Shown here piece after piece: positions 1 through 9,708 of a stretch of 64,000 nucleotides of DNA (position 1 is its first letter; each line of letters begins with the position of its first letter). The translations under genes were made by a program, and so were the position numbers. The notes under the pieces were generated by a model. That model was not told the origin of the DNA, searched no databases, and saw only the letters and a list, made by a program, of their open reading frames with translations. Source of the stretch: Allomuricauda sp. F6463D (GTDB lineage Bacteria > Bacteroidota > Bacteroidia > Flavobacteriales > Flavobacteriaceae); assembly GCF_023015965.1 (NCBI RefSeq), contig NZ_JALKAN010000001.1:620001-684000 (forward strand), given 5' to 3'.

Positions 1-180
1 TTCATTAATAAGCTCAAAATAGTAGAGGAAGAAATTGATGAGAGCATGTACTTTCTAGAGCTTTTAATAGAAATAAGTCAAAATAATTTATCAGAAATGA
101 AATCATTACATACCGAGGCGAGCGAAATATTGGCCATAGTGGTTTCCTCAATAAAAACGGCAAGAGCAAATGCAAAATAA
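1..180 (+). CDS. Four-helix bundle protein, C-terminal part (partial)
   Basis: The frame is open from the first base of the window to the TAA at 178-180, leaving 59 residues of a protein whose start lies outside. The visible part is two amphipathic helices with an EEEIDESMYFLELL stretch and a conserved-looking tail (EILAIVVSSIKTARAN). This is typical of the four-helix-bundle/S23 family (TIGR02436), first seen as proteins encoded in 23S rRNA intervening sequences and now common as single genes in Bacteroidota. Their molecular role is not well known. It sits 54 bp before hisH, so it may be cotranscribed with the histidine genes. Family assignment rests on the C-terminal half only. Confidence 0.75.
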   Translation, partial: FINKLKIVEEEIDESMYFLELLIEISQNNLSEMKSLHTEASEILAIVVSSIKTARANAK

Positions 181-234
181 TAAAGAGTTAAATAAATCAC
201 TTCGTACTTCAAACTTTAAATATCGTACTTCGTT

Positions 235-816
235 ATGAAAATAGTGATAATTGACTATGGTGCAGGAAACATCCAGAGTATCATGTTTGCCATAAAAAGG
301 CTTGGTTATGAGGCCATTTTAAGTCATGATGCGGAAGAGATTCAAAGTGCGGACAAAGTTATTTTCCCAGGAGTGGGGGAAGCAAGCTCAGCGATGTCAA
401 AATTGAGGAATACTGGGTTGGATAAAGTGATTCCAAACTTAAAACAACCTGTTTTGGGCATATGTTTGGGTATGCAATTGATGTGTCATTCCTCAGAGGA
501 GGGTAATACCAAAGGTCTGGGTATTTTTAATTTGGATGTTGTGAAATTCTCTAACAATGTAAAAGTGCCACAAATTGGATGGAACCAAATTTCAGATTTA
601 AAGAGTAAGCTTTTTACCGATATTCCTGAGAAATCATATATCTATTTGGTACACAGTTTTTATGCACCCATTGGAGATGAAACCATTTCCACTTCGGAAT
701 ATGACGTAACCTATAGCGCTGCCTTGCAGAAAAATAATTTTTATGGAGTGCAGTTTCACCCAGAAAAGAGCAGTGATGTCGGCGGTAAGATATTGCAAAA
801 CTTCTTAAACCTATAA
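235..816 (+). CDS. hisH: Imidazole glycerol phosphate synthase, glutaminase subunit HisH
   Basis: HisH hydrolyses glutamine and passes ammonia to HisF, which makes imidazole glycerol phosphate and AICAR in histidine synthesis. The 193-residue protein is a full-length class I glutamine amidotransferase. The nucleophile is Cys77 in GICLGM, and the His175/Glu177 pair lies in QFHPEKS near the C-terminus. The ATG at 235 gives the standard [12 protein letters not shown] start. hisA follows after 2 bp, so the two are translated from one message. HisF, the partner, is encoded at 2174. Confidence 0.97.
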   Translation: MKIVIIDYGAGNIQSIMFAIKRLGYEAILSHDAEEIQSADKVIFPGVGEASSAMSKLRNTGLDKVIPNLKQPVLGICLGMQLMCHSSEEGNTKGLGIFNLDVVKFSNNVKVPQIGWNQISDLKSKLFTDIPEKSYIYLVHSFYAPIGDETISTSEYDVTYSAALQKNNFYGVQFHPEKSSDVGGKILQNFLNL

Positions 817-818
817 TT

Positions 819-1550
819 ATGAGATTGATTCCAGCAATAGACATCATAGATGGAAAATGTGTCCGGCTCTCCAAAGGAGATTATAGCACAAAAAAAATAT
901 ATAACGAAAATCCATTGGAAGTAGCCAAGGAGTTTGAAGCACACGGTATTCAATATTTGCATTTGGTGGATTTGGATGGGGCAAAATCCAAGCATATTGT
1001 TAACCACCAGGTTTTAGAAACCATTGCTTCAAAAACCAATTTGCAAATTGATTTTGGTGGGGGATTAAAATCCGATGAAGACCTGCACATTGCTTTTGAA
1101 AGCGGAGCATATCAAATCACAGGTGGGAGCATAGCGGTGAAAGACCATGACACCTTTTTGGGTTGGTTGGAAAAGTTTGGTGCAGAAAAAATTATTCTAG
1201 GAGCAGATGCCAACAACGAAAAAGTTGCTGTTTCCGGCTGGCAAGAAGAATCTGACCTAGATTTAATTCCTTTTGTACAAAAATATCAGGTAGAGGGTAT
1301 TGAATATGTTATCTGCACAGATATCAGTAAAGATGGTATGTTGGAAGGTCCAGCATTTGGATTATACCAAAAATTTATCTCTAAAACTAAAAAAGGCTTA
1401 AATTTAATAGCTAGTGGTGGTATCTCCTCCTTTGACGAACTCCCAAAACTTACCGAAATAGGTTGTGAAGGCACAATTATTGGCAAGGCCATTTATGAAG
1501 GTAACATCAGTTTAAAACAGTTGGAACAATACATTCTCAAAAATGGATAA
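819..1550 (+). CDS. hisA: ProFAR isomerase HisA
   Basis: HisA catalyses the Amadori-type isomerisation of ProFAR to PRFAR, the step before the HisH/HisF synthase, in the cytoplasm. The 243-residue protein is a complete TIM barrel with acid/base aspartates at Asp8 (PAIDI) and Asp130 (GAD), phosphate-binding glycines in FGGGLKS and ASGGISS, and the DISKDGML loop. Its last 8 bp overlap the DinB-like gene at 1543, so the four downstream genes are probably one operon. Confidence 0.97.
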   Translation: MRLIPAIDIIDGKCVRLSKGDYSTKKIYNENPLEVAKEFEAHGIQYLHLVDLDGAKSKHIVNHQVLETIASKTNLQIDFGGGLKSDEDLHIAFESGAYQITGGSIAVKDHDTFLGWLEKFGAEKIILGADANNEKVAVSGWQEESDLDLIPFVQKYQVEGIEYVICTDISKDGMLEGPAFGLYQKFISKTKKGLNLIASGGISSFDELPKLTEIGCEGTIIGKAIYEGNISLKQLEQYILKNG

Positions 1551-2058
1551 AGACAAACAACTCCAAGAAGAATTAATTTGGAATTCGGGCTATCGTATGA
1601 AGGAAAGTCTTCGTATGATCAAAATATGCTTGGATCAATTATCAGAAGAACAAATCTGGCAAAAACCTAACAAATCCAGTAATAGTATAGCCAATCTAAT
1701 ACTTCACCTTTGTGGTAATATTACACAATATGGAATTTCATCTATTCAAAATTTGGAAGATGATCGGCAGCGAGATGAAGAATTTTCAACAGAATCAGGC
1801 TATACTAAGTCGGAACTTATCAAAAAGCTGGAAGATACCATAGACGAAGCCAAAAGAGCTTTTTACGAAGCGCCATTGGAAGAATTATTACGGAAACGAT
1901 ATGTTCAAGGGTTTAATTTTTCTGGCGTTGGCAACATTATTCATGCCACCGAACACTTATCATACCATACCGGTCAGATAGCGCTTTGGACTAAAATTTT
2001 AAAAGATAAAGATTTGGGCTTTTATTCAGGAGTTGATTTAAATGTAAAAAACGACTAA
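1543..2058 (+). CDS. DinB-like / DUF1572 family protein inserted in the his operon
   Basis: This is a 171-residue protein of the DinB/YfiT four-helix bundle superfamily. These proteins usually hold a metal with three histidines; candidates here are His55 in LILHLCGN, His138 in TEHLS and His142 in YHTGQ. Members include thiol-S-transferases and many uncharacterised proteins, so no substrate can be assigned. It overlaps hisA by 8 bp and precedes hisF by 115 bp, which implies cotranscription but not a role in histidine synthesis. Whether this insertion is shared across related genomes cannot be judged from the window. Confidence 0.85.
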   Translation: MDKDKQLQEELIWNSGYRMKESLRMIKICLDQLSEEQIWQKPNKSSNSIANLILHLCGNITQYGISSIQNLEDDRQRDEEFSTESGYTKSELIKKLEDTIDEAKRAFYEAPLEELLRKRYVQGFNFSGVGNIIHATEHLSYHTGQIALWTKILKDKDLGFYSGVDLNVKND

Positions 2059-2066
2059 CATAAAAG

Positions 2067-2137
2067 CGTCATGCTGAACTCGTTTCAGCATCCCATCAAC
2101 AAGAGTGGTGAGGCCCTGAAATAAATTAAAGGTGACG
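2067..2137. repeat. CGTCA...TGACG hairpin repeat, copy A
   Basis: This 71-bp intergenic element is bounded by CGTCA (2067-2071) and TGACG (2133-2137). It contains a perfect 8-bp stem, ATGCTGAA/TTCAGCAT, with loop CTCGT. The right hairpin, around CCTGAAATAAATTAAAGG, has decayed. It matches the plan of copies B (42245-42325) and C (56281-56361). It lies inside the his operon between the DinB-like gene and hisF, so it would be transcribed and folded in the mRNA. Confidence 0.7.
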
Positions 2138-2173
2138 ACAACCAATTATTGGTGATTCAATTAATAAAAATAA

Positions 2174-2929
2174 ATGCTTACAAAACGAATTATACCCTGC
2201 CTCGATATAAAGAACGGAAGAACCGTAAAAGGCATCAACTTTGTGGATCTCCGCGATGCAGGTGACCCAGTGGAATTGGCAGATATCTATGCTAAAGAAG
2301 GCGCCGACGAACTGGTGTTTTTAGATATATCCGCCACGGAAGAAAAACGAAAAACCTTGGCCGAACTAGTGTATCACGTAGCGGAAACCATCAATATTCC
2401 GTTTACCGTTGGAGGAGGAATCTCTTCTGTGGAAGATGTAGATGTGCTCCTTAAAAATGGGGCCGACAAGGTTTCTATAAATTCCTCTGCGGTGAAACGA
2501 CCTGAATTGATTAATGAACTAGTAGCCAAATTTGGCTCGCAATGTATCGTTGTTGCTATTGATGCCAAACAAATAGAAGAACAATGGAAGGTGCATTTGG
2601 TAGGAGGTAAAGTTCCTACGGAACTAGACCTTTTTGAATGGGCAAAAGAAGTGGAAGAACGTGGTGCTGGTGAAATTTTGTTTACCTCCATGGATCACGA
2701 TGGCACCAAAAATGGCTTTGCCAACAAAGCTTTGGCAAAATTATCGGAATTGGTCAATATCCCTGTGATTGCATCAGGTGGTGCGGGAACCATCCCACAT
2801 TTTACTGATACGTTTAAAGATGGAAAGGCTGATGCCGCCTTAGCTGCTAGCGTTTTTCATTTTAAAGAAATCGAAATCAACAGATTAAAACAAGAATTAA
2901 AGGAAGAAGGAATTCCTGTAAGAATATAG
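2174..2929 (+). CDS. hisF: Imidazole glycerol phosphate synthase, cyclase subunit HisF
   Basis: HisF uses ammonia delivered by HisH to convert PRFAR into imidazole glycerol phosphate and AICAR. The 251-residue TIM barrel carries the two catalytic aspartates, Asp11 (PCLDI) and Asp130 (VAIDA), and the phosphate-binding segments VGGGISS and ASGGAG. The length is normal. The ATG at 2174 gives the usual [16 protein letters not shown] start. hisIE begins 2 bp after its stop. Confidence 0.97.
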   Translation: MLTKRIIPCLDIKNGRTVKGINFVDLRDAGDPVELADIYAKEGADELVFLDISATEEKRKTLAELVYHVAETINIPFTVGGGISSVEDVDVLLKNGADKVSINSSAVKRPELINELVAKFGSQCIVVAIDAKQIEEQWKVHLVGGKVPTELDLFEWAKEVEERGAGEILFTSMDHDGTKNGFANKALAKLSELVNIPVIASGGAGTIPHFTDTFKDGKADAALAASVFHFKEIEINRLKQELKEEGIPVRI

Positions 2930-2931
2930 AA

Positions 2932-3528
2932 ATGAAAATAGACTTCGATAAGAACCCAGACGGACTTGTACCAGCCATTATTCAAGATGCAACAACCAAA
3001 AATGTTTTGATGCTGGGCTATATGAACCAAGAAGCGTTCGAAAAAACCAAAGAGACTCAAAAAGTCACGTTTTATAGTCGTTCTAAGCAGCGATTATGGA
3101 CCAAAGGGGAAGAAAGTGGTAATTTTTTAAACCTTGTGGACATGCAAGTGGACTGCGATAACGATACGCTATTGGTAAATGTGAATCCCGTGGGGCCTAC
3201 GTGTCATAAAGGAACTGATACTTGTTGGGCAGAAAAAAATGTTCAAGATTATGGTTTCTTGTCCACTTTGGAAGATGTTATCACATCTAGAAAAAATGAT
3301 CAAGAGAATCCAGATAGCTATGTGGCATCCCTGTTCCGCAAAGGCATCAATAAAATAGCACAGAAAGTAGGGGAGGAGGCCGTAGAAACTGTGATTGAGG
3401 CCAAAGACGATAACGAGGACCTGTTCTTAAATGAAAGTGCAGACCTGTTGTTTCACTATCTGATTTTATTGCAAGCCAAAGGATACACCTTGGACGATAT
3501 TGCCAAAGTACTCCAAAAACGGCATTAA
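2932..3528 (+). CDS. hisIE: Bifunctional phosphoribosyl-AMP cyclohydrolase / phosphoribosyl-ATP pyrophosphatase HisIE
   Basis: This fused enzyme carries out steps 2 and 3 of histidine synthesis. The N-terminal HisI domain (about residues 1-105) has GYMNQEAF, the RSKQRLWTKGEESGN block, and the metal-binding DCDND and PTCHKGTDTCW segments. The C-terminal HisE domain (about 108-198) has the MazG-like helices with KVGEEAVETVIEAK and NESADLLFH. At 198 residues it is the normal fusion length. It is the last his gene visible here. No clear terminator follows before the gene at 3592. Confidence 0.96.
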   Translation: MKIDFDKNPDGLVPAIIQDATTKNVLMLGYMNQEAFEKTKETQKVTFYSRSKQRLWTKGEESGNFLNLVDMQVDCDNDTLLVNVNPVGPTCHKGTDTCWAEKNVQDYGFLSTLEDVITSRKNDQENPDSYVASLFRKGINKIAQKVGEEAVETVIEAKDDNEDLFLNESADLLFHYLILLQAKGYTLDDIAKVLQKRH

Positions 3529-3591
3529 ACAAATCCGTTAAGTTTTTTATAAAGACCCAGTCGTTACAGCGAAATGCCGTAATTTTATGTA

Positions 3592-4755
3592 ATGGCTATG
3601 AATACAAGGAAAGGATTTCGTTTTACCAATTACGAGGCTCCGGACCAAACTCCGTTTGAAAAGCTCTTTGAGATTTTCCAGGAACTCATCACCCACACTT
3701 CGGGCGATTTGGAGGAAGCTTTGGACTGGCTTCGTGAACTGGATAAAGAATACGAACTTACCGACGACGATTACACGATAGATGATTTTATAGAAGACCT
3801 CAAGGCCAAAGGTTACATCCGTGAGGAGTTTGATATGAATGATCCACGGGGCGGCGAAGGCGAAGAGGGCGATGAAAATGGAGGGAGTGGAAGCTTCTCG
3901 ATTACTTCCAAGCTTGAACGCATGCTACGACAAAGGGCTTTGGATCAAATATTCGGAAAAATTAAGCGCAGCGGTTCTGGAAACCATAAAACGGGCAAAT
4001 CCGGCAAAGGCGATGAACATACGGGCGAGTTTCGGGAATACCGTTTTGGGGATTCCCTGGAACACATCAGTATGACGGAAAGCTTGAAAAATGCCCAAAT
4101 AAACCACGGTTTGGACAATTTTTCGTTGAGTGAGGAAGATTTGGTTGTTGAAGACACCCAATACAAGGCTCAAATGAGCACGGTTCTCATGATCGACATT
4201 AGCCATAGTATGATTTTGTACGGTGAAGATCGAATCACACCAGCAAAAAAAGTAGCAATGGCCTTGGCGGAATTCATCACAACACGTTATCCAAAAGACA
4301 CATTGGACATTTTGGTTTTTGGTAATGATGCGTGGCCGATTCCCATCAAGGATTTACCATATTTAAAAGTAGGGCCTTATCACACGAATACTGTCGCCGG
4401 GCTTCAATTGGCTATGGACATGCTTCGCAGAAAAAGAAATACCAATAAGCAGATTTTTATGATCACCGACGGAAAACCATCTTGTTTGCGGCTTCCCAAT
4501 GGTGACTATTATAAAAACAGCGTGGGCTTGGATGACTATATTGTTGAAAAATGCTACGCAATGGCACAACAGGCTCGTAAACTTCATATTCCAATAACTA
4601 CTTTTATGATTGCAGAAGACCCGTACCTAATGCAGTTTGTACGAGAATTTACCAAAGCAAACAAAGGCAAAGCTTTTTATACAGGACTTAAAGGTCTGGG
4701 TGAAATGATTTTTGAAGATTACGAACAGAACAGAAAAAGAAGAATTAAAGGATAA
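3592..4755 (+). CDS. VWA domain protein partnered with an AAA+ ATPase
   Basis: The 387-residue protein has an acidic N-terminal half (residues 1-150) with a Gly/Glu-rich linker near 86-100. A von Willebrand A domain follows from about residue 190. The metal-ion-dependent adhesion site is intact at Asp202-Ile-Ser-His-Ser206 (DxSxS), with later TDGKPS supplying the second metal ligand region. There is no signal peptide, so it is cytoplasmic. The next gene, 8 bp on, encodes an AAA+ ATPase. Such MoxR/chelatase-like ATPase plus VWA pairs act in metal insertion or complex remodelling; the client here is unknown. Confidence 0.85.
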   Translation: MAMNTRKGFRFTNYEAPDQTPFEKLFEIFQELITHTSGDLEEALDWLRELDKEYELTDDDYTIDDFIEDLKAKGYIREEFDMNDPRGGEGEEGDENGGSGSFSITSKLERMLRQRALDQIFGKIKRSGSGNHKTGKSGKGDEHTGEFREYRFGDSLEHISMTESLKNAQINHGLDNFSLSEEDLVVEDTQYKAQMSTVLMIDISHSMILYGEDRITPAKKVAMALAEFITTRYPKDTLDILVFGNDAWPIPIKDLPYLKVGPYHTNTVAGLQLAMDMLRRKRNTNKQIFMITDGKPSCLRLPNGDYYKNSVGLDDYIVEKCYAMAQQARKLHIPITTFMIAEDPYLMQFVREFTKANKGKAFYTGLKGLGEMIFEDYEQNRKRRIKG

Positions 4756-4763
4756 TACAACAT

Positions 4764-6233
4764 ATGAACTTGGATCATACCAAAATAAAGACACTAGGCG
4801 ATTTAAAATCAGCGGGCTATACAAGTCAAAGTATTAAAGATGAGCTCAGGGCAAACCTTCTGGATAAAATCTCCAAAGGAGAGCAGGTGTTTGAAGGGGT
4901 TTGGGGTTACGAAAACTCTGTGATTCCAGAACTTGAAAGGGCCATACTTTCTCGCCACAACATCAATTTATTGGGTTTAAGAGGACAAGCTAAAACACGT
5001 TTGGCCCGTTTAATGGTACAATTGCTGGATGAGTGGATGCCGATAGTGGAAGGTTCAGAGGTACATGATGATCCATTGGAACCCATTTCTCGTTATGCCA
5101 CCGAACTCATCAAAGAAAAGGGTGATAAAACTCCAATAAGCTGGGTGCACAGAAGTGATCGTTTTTATGAAAAATTGGCTACACCAGATGTTACCGTAGC
5201 AGATTTAATTGGTGATGTAGATCCCATAAAAGCTGCAAACCTAAAGTTGTCCTATGCCGATGACCGTGTGATCCATTTTGGGATGATTCCGAGGGCAAAC
5301 CGCTGTATTTTCGTAATTAATGAGTTGCCCGATCTCCAAGCGAGGATTCAAGTAGCGCTGTTTAATATTTTGCAAGAAGGAGATATTCAGATTCGCGGTT
5401 TTAAGCTTCGCTTGCATTTGGATATCCAATTTGTATTTACTGCTAATCCTGAAGATTACACCAATAGAGGTAGCATTGTTACTCCTTTAAAAGATAGAAT
5501 TGGATCACAGATTCTTACCCATTACCCGGAAAGTATTGAAATCGCCAAAAAAATCACCAAGCAAGAGGCGCAGTTAGACAAACGTCAATCTGATATTGTC
5601 CATGTTCCAGAGATTGCTTTAGACCTATTAGAGCAAATCAGTTTTGAAGCAAGAAACAGTGAGTATGTGGATGCAAAAAGTGGCGTAAGTGCCCGGATGA
5701 GCATTACTGCCTTTGAGAATTTATTAAGTACAGCAGAGCGACGAGCTATCATTTCTGGTGATAAACAAACAAACGTCCGACTAAGCGATTTTATGGGCGT
5801 AGTTCCTTCCATTACAGGAAAAATAGAATTGGTATACGAAGGTGAACAGGAGGGAGCGGATTCGGTAGCAGAATCATTGATAGAGGACGCCGTTAAATCC
5901 TTATTTCCTGATTATTTTCCCAAAATTGATAAGCTTCAACGTAAAGAAGAACAAAATGAATATGATGAACTGGTAAGCTGGTTCTTTGATGGCGAAGGTT
6001 TTGAGCTTTTAGAAGACGAAAAAGAGGAGGAATACAAATCCAAACTAGATTCCATCGGTCCATTGAATCATCTATTAAAGAAATATCAACCTGAAATATC
6101 AAAAGATGATTCCTATTTCCTAAAAGAACTATTGCTTTGGGGGTTGGTTGCCCACAACAAACTGAGCAAACATCGCTTTCAACAAGGATACCAGTTTAAA
6201 GATCTATATGGAAACTATATCCGAGGACTGTAA
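4764..6233 (+). CDS. AAA+ ATPase, magnesium-chelatase / MoxR-like
   Basis: A 489-residue AAA+ ATPase. The Walker A loop is at about 71-78 (GLRGQAKT, an atypical GxxGxxKT). The Walker B-like FVINELPDL is followed by the ATPase sensor segment (FTANPEDYTNRG). The lid region and a long C-terminal extension complete it. The layout fits the ChlI/BchI-like branch paired with a VWA protein, which is encoded directly upstream with 8 bp spacing. The two products probably form one ATP-driven remodelling complex. Convergent transcription with the membrane protein gene leaves only about 1 bp between the stops. Confidence 0.85.
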   Translation: MNLDHTKIKTLGDLKSAGYTSQSIKDELRANLLDKISKGEQVFEGVWGYENSVIPELERAILSRHNINLLGLRGQAKTRLARLMVQLLDEWMPIVEGSEVHDDPLEPISRYATELIKEKGDKTPISWVHRSDRFYEKLATPDVTVADLIGDVDPIKAANLKLSYADDRVIHFGMIPRANRCIFVINELPDLQARIQVALFNILQEGDIQIRGFKLRLHLDIQFVFTANPEDYTNRGSIVTPLKDRIGSQILTHYPESIEIAKKITKQEAQLDKRQSDIVHVPEIALDLLEQISFEARNSEYVDAKSGVSARMSITAFENLLSTAERRAIISGDKQTNVRLSDFMGVVPSITGKIELVYEGEQEGADSVAESLIEDAVKSLFPDYFPKIDKLQRKEEQNEYDELVSWFFDGEGFELLEDEKEEEYKSKLDSIGPLNHLLKKYQPEISKDDSYFLKELLLWGLVAHNKLSKHRFQQGYQFKDLYGNYIRGL

Positions 6234-6234
6234 A

Positions 6235-6717
6235 TTATTGCCAAATATTCAAATTGTCGTTATAATTTTCAAAATTGTAGTTTCCTATGTACCGCTTTCT
6301 TAACCAAAAAGTGTACAGTGATAGGATAGGTAGAATACTGTACAATACCAAAGAAAGTGTTGCCATAGGTTTAAAGGTTGCCGGTATTACATGCTCCTCA
6401 AACGTTTCGATAGAGTACAATACCATTGCACTATCATAAATTTTAAATAAGTACACAATCATAATTGCATAAAGAGCATACTCGATGTTCCGCATTTTAG
6501 GGTCAGGTAGTTCACCTTCGGTAATCTTGAACCAAATTACATATAGGTAAAGGAAATGTACCGAGGTGAGAATAGGAATGATATAATTATCAGGCTTTAA
6601 GAAATAAAACTGGTTGGTGTATACGCCATAAAAGCTTAAAACCATTAAGGTTAACAAAACTGCTGTACTGGCCAGGATATTTCTTTTCCAAGTGATGATT
6701 TTTGATATTGTATTCAT
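6235..6717 (-). CDS. Four-helix membrane protein of unknown function
   Basis: The 160-residue protein has four predicted membrane segments, at about 14-33, 44-64, 83-102 and 117-142, joined by short loops. The C-terminal tail is Asn-rich (NYNFENYNDN). No catalytic motif or known family was recognised. Composition and codon use match the neighbours, and it sits alone on the minus strand between the ATPase pair and cysM. It is a plausible inner-membrane protein; no function is proposed. Confidence 0.7.
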   Translation of the reverse strand: MNTISKIITWKRNILASTAVLLTLMVLSFYGVYTNQFYFLKPDNYIIPILTSVHFLYLYVIWFKITEGELPDPKMRNIEYALYAIMIVYLFKIYDSAMVLYSIETFEEHVIPATFKPMATLSLVLYSILPILSLYTFWLRKRYIGNYNFENYNDNLNIWQ

Positions 6718-6864
6718 GTTAAATGTAGGTTTGGGACTTAATTCAACATAAAGAACGGAGTTTTTAAACCACTATTTTAAAGAAATCGATGAGCCGCATT
6801 CAATGTTGGATAACACGGTAAATACAAGGTGAAACCCTAAAAAATCGACATGAAAAAGGCTTCT

Positions 6865-7749
6865 TTAATCGAAAAGGTCCGAAGATAGGTAACGATCACC
6901 ACGGTCACAGACAATGGAAACTATGGTGCCACTCTCCAAATTTTCCGCAAGACGCAAAGCTACCGCCGCTGCACCGCCGCTGCTCATTCCCGCAAATATA
7001 CCTTCTTTCTCTGCCAGTAATTTTGCCATTGCCCTAGCTTCTTTTTCACTGACCTCCATTACCGTATCCACTTTACTGGGATTGAAAATTTTTGGCAGAT
7101 ACTCTTGTGGCCATTTACGAATTCCCGGAATCTTGGAATCATCCGTTGGTTGTACACCCACTATTTGAACGTTGGGATTTTGTTCCTTTAAATAAGTAGA
7201 AGTGCCCATTATGGTACCGGTAGTTCCCATACTGGATACAAAATGTGTGATTTGTCCATCGGTATCCCTCCATATTTCTGGCCCGGTGGTTTTATAATGC
7301 GCTTTCCAGTTATCGTCGTTGGCAAACTGATTCAACAATCGAAAGCCTTCGTTTTCAACTTTAGCCTCGGCATAGTCCCTAGCACCCTCAATGCCTACAT
7401 CGGCAGGGGTCAAAGTAACTTTGGCTCCATAAGCCCGCATGGTCTGCACACGTTCTTTGGTTGAGTTTTCGGGCATCACCAGTTCAATATCAAGTCCAAA
7501 AATACCTGCAATCATGGCTAGGCCTATACCGGTGTTTCCACTGGTAGCTTCAATTAGTTTGGTTTCCTTGGAGAAATCACCTCGTTCGAGTCCACTTTGG
7601 ATCATATTATAAGCCGGTCTATCCTTTACACTTCCTCCGGGATTGTTCCCTTCCAGCTTGAACAGGATTTTCACGTTTGGATTTGTATTCAAAACTTTGG
7701 ATTCCACCAATGGCGTGTTTCCGATAAGATCTAGTATGCTGTTAGACAT
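6865..7749 (-). CDS. cysM: Cysteine synthase B (O-acetylserine sulfhydrylase)
   Basis: This PLP enzyme replaces the acetyl group of O-acetylserine with sulfide (or thiosulfate for CysM types) to make cysteine. The PLP lysine is Lys42 in GGSVKDRPA. The substrate loop is EATSGNTGIGLA, and the PLP phosphate site is SSMGTTGTIMG. At 294 residues it has CysM length. Its start overlaps the end of the serine acetyltransferase gene by 8 bp, giving an operon that makes O-acetylserine and consumes it at once. Confidence 0.95.
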   Translation of the reverse strand: MSNSILDLIGNTPLVESKVLNTNPNVKILFKLEGNNPGGSVKDRPAYNMIQSGLERGDFSKETKLIEATSGNTGIGLAMIAGIFGLDIELVMPENSTKERVQTMRAYGAKVTLTPADVGIEGARDYAEAKVENEGFRLLNQFANDDNWKAHYKTTGPEIWRDTDGQITHFVSSMGTTGTIMGTSTYLKEQNPNVQIVGVQPTDDSKIPGIRKWPQEYLPKIFNPSKVDTVMEVSEKEARAMAKLLAEKEGIFAGMSSGGAAAVALRLAENLESGTIVSIVCDRGDRYLSSDLFD

Positions 7750-8533
7750 TTGGAGTTGTCTTTATTTTAATTTCTGGTGTATGATAAACTTTGGAATTGG
7801 CAGGAACTGATGATGTCAACCAAGCATTACCGCCGATAATGGAATTTTCACCTATTACGGTCTCACCACCCAAAATGGTTGCATTGGCATAAATGGTAAC
7901 ATTGTTCTCTATCGTAGGGTGTCGTTTTGTGTTTTCTAAATTTTTGGCAACATAGAGCGCGCCAAGGGTAACGCCTTGATACAATTTTACATTATCATGG
8001 ATTATAGCTGTTTCGCCTATAACAACACCAGTGGCGTGATCAATAAAAAATGATTTTCCAATTTTAGCTCCGGGGTTAATATCAACACCGGTTTGTCTGT
8101 GCGCATATTCGGTCATCATCCGAGGAATCAAGGGTACATCTTCCTCATAAAGTTCATGTGCCAATCTATAAATGGCGATGGCATAAAAACCAGGGTAGGC
8201 CATATATATTTCCTGAAGCGACAATGATGCTGGGTCACAGTTCAATATGGCCTCCGCATCCAAATTCAAATTTTCCAGAATTTGTGGTAAATGTGAAATG
8301 TAATTATTCCAAAGCTCATTTTTGGGTTTTTCCAAATCCCAACAAGCCATATCCATTAAGTTGTTGAATTTTTTTTCCAATAACTCTAAGTTCACCGCCA
8401 CCGGAGTGTTAGTGTCGAATAGAGTATAAAAAAGAGTATCCGTAAAATCTTCAGTCTCTTGTTTAAGTCTAAAATCCAAACAAGGCATTTTTTTATGCCT
8501 ATTGAGTTCAGTTATGATTTTTTCCTTGTCCAT
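7742..8533 (-). CDS. cysE: Serine O-acetyltransferase (CysE/EpsC type)
   Basis: It transfers acetyl from acetyl-CoA to serine, supplying O-acetylserine to CysM encoded directly downstream. The C-terminal half is a left-handed beta-helix of hexapeptide repeats with the family core DINPGAKIG, IDHATGVVIGET and YQGVTLGA. The catalytic His is in DHATG. The open frame reaches 8578, but ATG at 8533 (MDKEKIITEL) fits the family better and gives 263 residues. The extra N-terminal helical region is that of the longer EpsC-like branch. Confidence 0.92.
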   Translation of the reverse strand: MDKEKIITELNRHKKMPCLDFRLKQETEDFTDTLFYTLFDTNTPVAVNLELLEKKFNNLMDMACWDLEKPKNELWNNYISHLPQILENLNLDAEAILNCDPASLSLQEIYMAYPGFYAIAIYRLAHELYEEDVPLIPRMMTEYAHRQTGVDINPGAKIGKSFFIDHATGVVIGETAIIHDNVKLYQGVTLGALYVAKNLENTKRHPTIENNVTIYANATILGGETVIGENSIIGGNAWLTSSVPANSKVYHTPEIKIKTTPNV

Positions 8534-8625
8534 ACTGCACATTATGGTCTTAAAATTAGAGAAATCCTTACCATACAACAGTATAAAAAGTTAACTTTAG
8601 TTTAAAAATAACAAATTACCCGTGT

Positions 8626-9306
8626 ATGGCGTCAAATAACACTATTTCTAAAAATGTTTTCGATTTTCTCGATTTACTTGAAAAGAATAACAATAGGGAA
8701 TGGTTTGAATCACACAAATCAACTTTTAAGACCCATCAATCTGAAGTTAAATCTTTTTTTGAGTCGGTAAAAGAGAACTTGAACCAACATGATGATATTG
8801 AAAAAATGAAGCTGTTCCGTATATACAGGGATGTACGTTTTTCCAAAGATAAGACGCCGTACAAAAGTCATTTTGCAGGCTCTTTTTCACGATTGGGATC
8901 ACACATACGGGGCGGTTACTACATTCACATCAAACCTGGAGCGTCACTTTTGGCCACAGGGTTTTGGGCTCCGAACAAAGAAGATCTTTTCCGTATTAGA
9001 AAGGAACTGGAAATGGATGCTGGGGAATTCCGAAAAGTTGTCAATCAAGAAGAACTAAAAGCCATTTGGGGAGATTTGAGCGGCGATGAATTAAAAACCG
9101 CACCAAAAGGTTTTGATAAGGAACACTCGGATATTGACCTTATTCGAAAGAAACAATTTGTGTTTGTCAGAAATCTTACGGACAAGGAAGTGCTTTCATC
9201 TTCATTTTTAAACGAAGTAGATAAATCCTTTAAAGCCATCCGACCTTATTTTGACTTGATGAGCAATATCCTTACCACAAATTTAAACGGGGAGTCAATC
9301 TTGTAA
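8626..9306 (+). CDS. DUF2461 (TIGR02453) family protein
   Basis: The 226-residue protein matches the DUF2461 pattern throughout. It has an N-terminal FLDLLEKNNNREWFESHK segment, the central IYRDVRFSKDKTPYKSHFAGSF-like block, and YYIHIKPGASLLATGFW. The family is widespread in bacteria and fungi, cytoplasmic, and of unknown biochemical function. The 3' end overlaps the convergent gene at 9295 by 12 bp. It is divergent from the cysteine genes, 92 bp from the chosen cysE start. Confidence 0.88.
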   Translation: MASNNTISKNVFDFLDLLEKNNNREWFESHKSTFKTHQSEVKSFFESVKENLNQHDDIEKMKLFRIYRDVRFSKDKTPYKSHFAGSFSRLGSHIRGGYYIHIKPGASLLATGFWAPNKEDLFRIRKELEMDAGEFRKVVNQEELKAIWGDLSGDELKTAPKGFDKEHSDIDLIRKKQFVFVRNLTDKEVLSSSFLNEVDKSFKAIRPYFDLMSNILTTNLNGESIL

Positions 9307-9708
9307 CAAGGCTTCAGCTTCCAAAAGTTGGATCTGATCTTTTAAACGTTCTACTACCATATTCATCATTCTTTTGTTCAATGCTGAGGAATTGGTGATG
9401 TAGTCGCGGTATTCTTCCACTGTAAATTGGCCTATCAACATTCCCTTTAGGGAATTCCTGAACTTAATGTCTTTTTGGATAGCCCTTTCAATGTATTCAA
9501 ATTTTTTCTCCAAGGAAAGTTCGTAAAAAGCACCTTTATGTTTGTTGGCGTAATTTTTAAATGCCTCTACCAACAAATCGTTTTGGAGTTTGATAACTGG
9601 TCTCAGCGTTCGGTTCTGAAAGCGCTCGTTAAAACTCATTTGACTATTAAAATGTGCCTGTGAAATGGTCGGACGAATGTCCAATCTACGGTCGGATTCT
9701 GAGTCCAT
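9295..9708 (-). CDS. Conserved hypothetical helical protein
   Basis: With ATG at 9708 the product is 137 residues (MDSESDRRLDIRPTIS...); the open frame extends 12 codons further upstream, but those look non-coding. The sequence is charged and mainly helical, with no signal peptide, membrane segment or catalytic motif recognised. The last 12 bp overlap the DUF2461 gene tail to tail. It reads like a real cytoplasmic protein (balanced codon use, no low complexity), but no family is assigned. Confidence 0.7.
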   Translation of the reverse strand: MDSESDRRLDIRPTISQAHFNSQMSFNERFQNRTLRPVIKLQNDLLVEAFKNYANKHKGAFYELSLEKKFEYIERAIQKDIKFRNSLKGMLIGQFTVEEYRDYITNSSALNKRMMNMVVERLKDQIQLLEAEALLQD

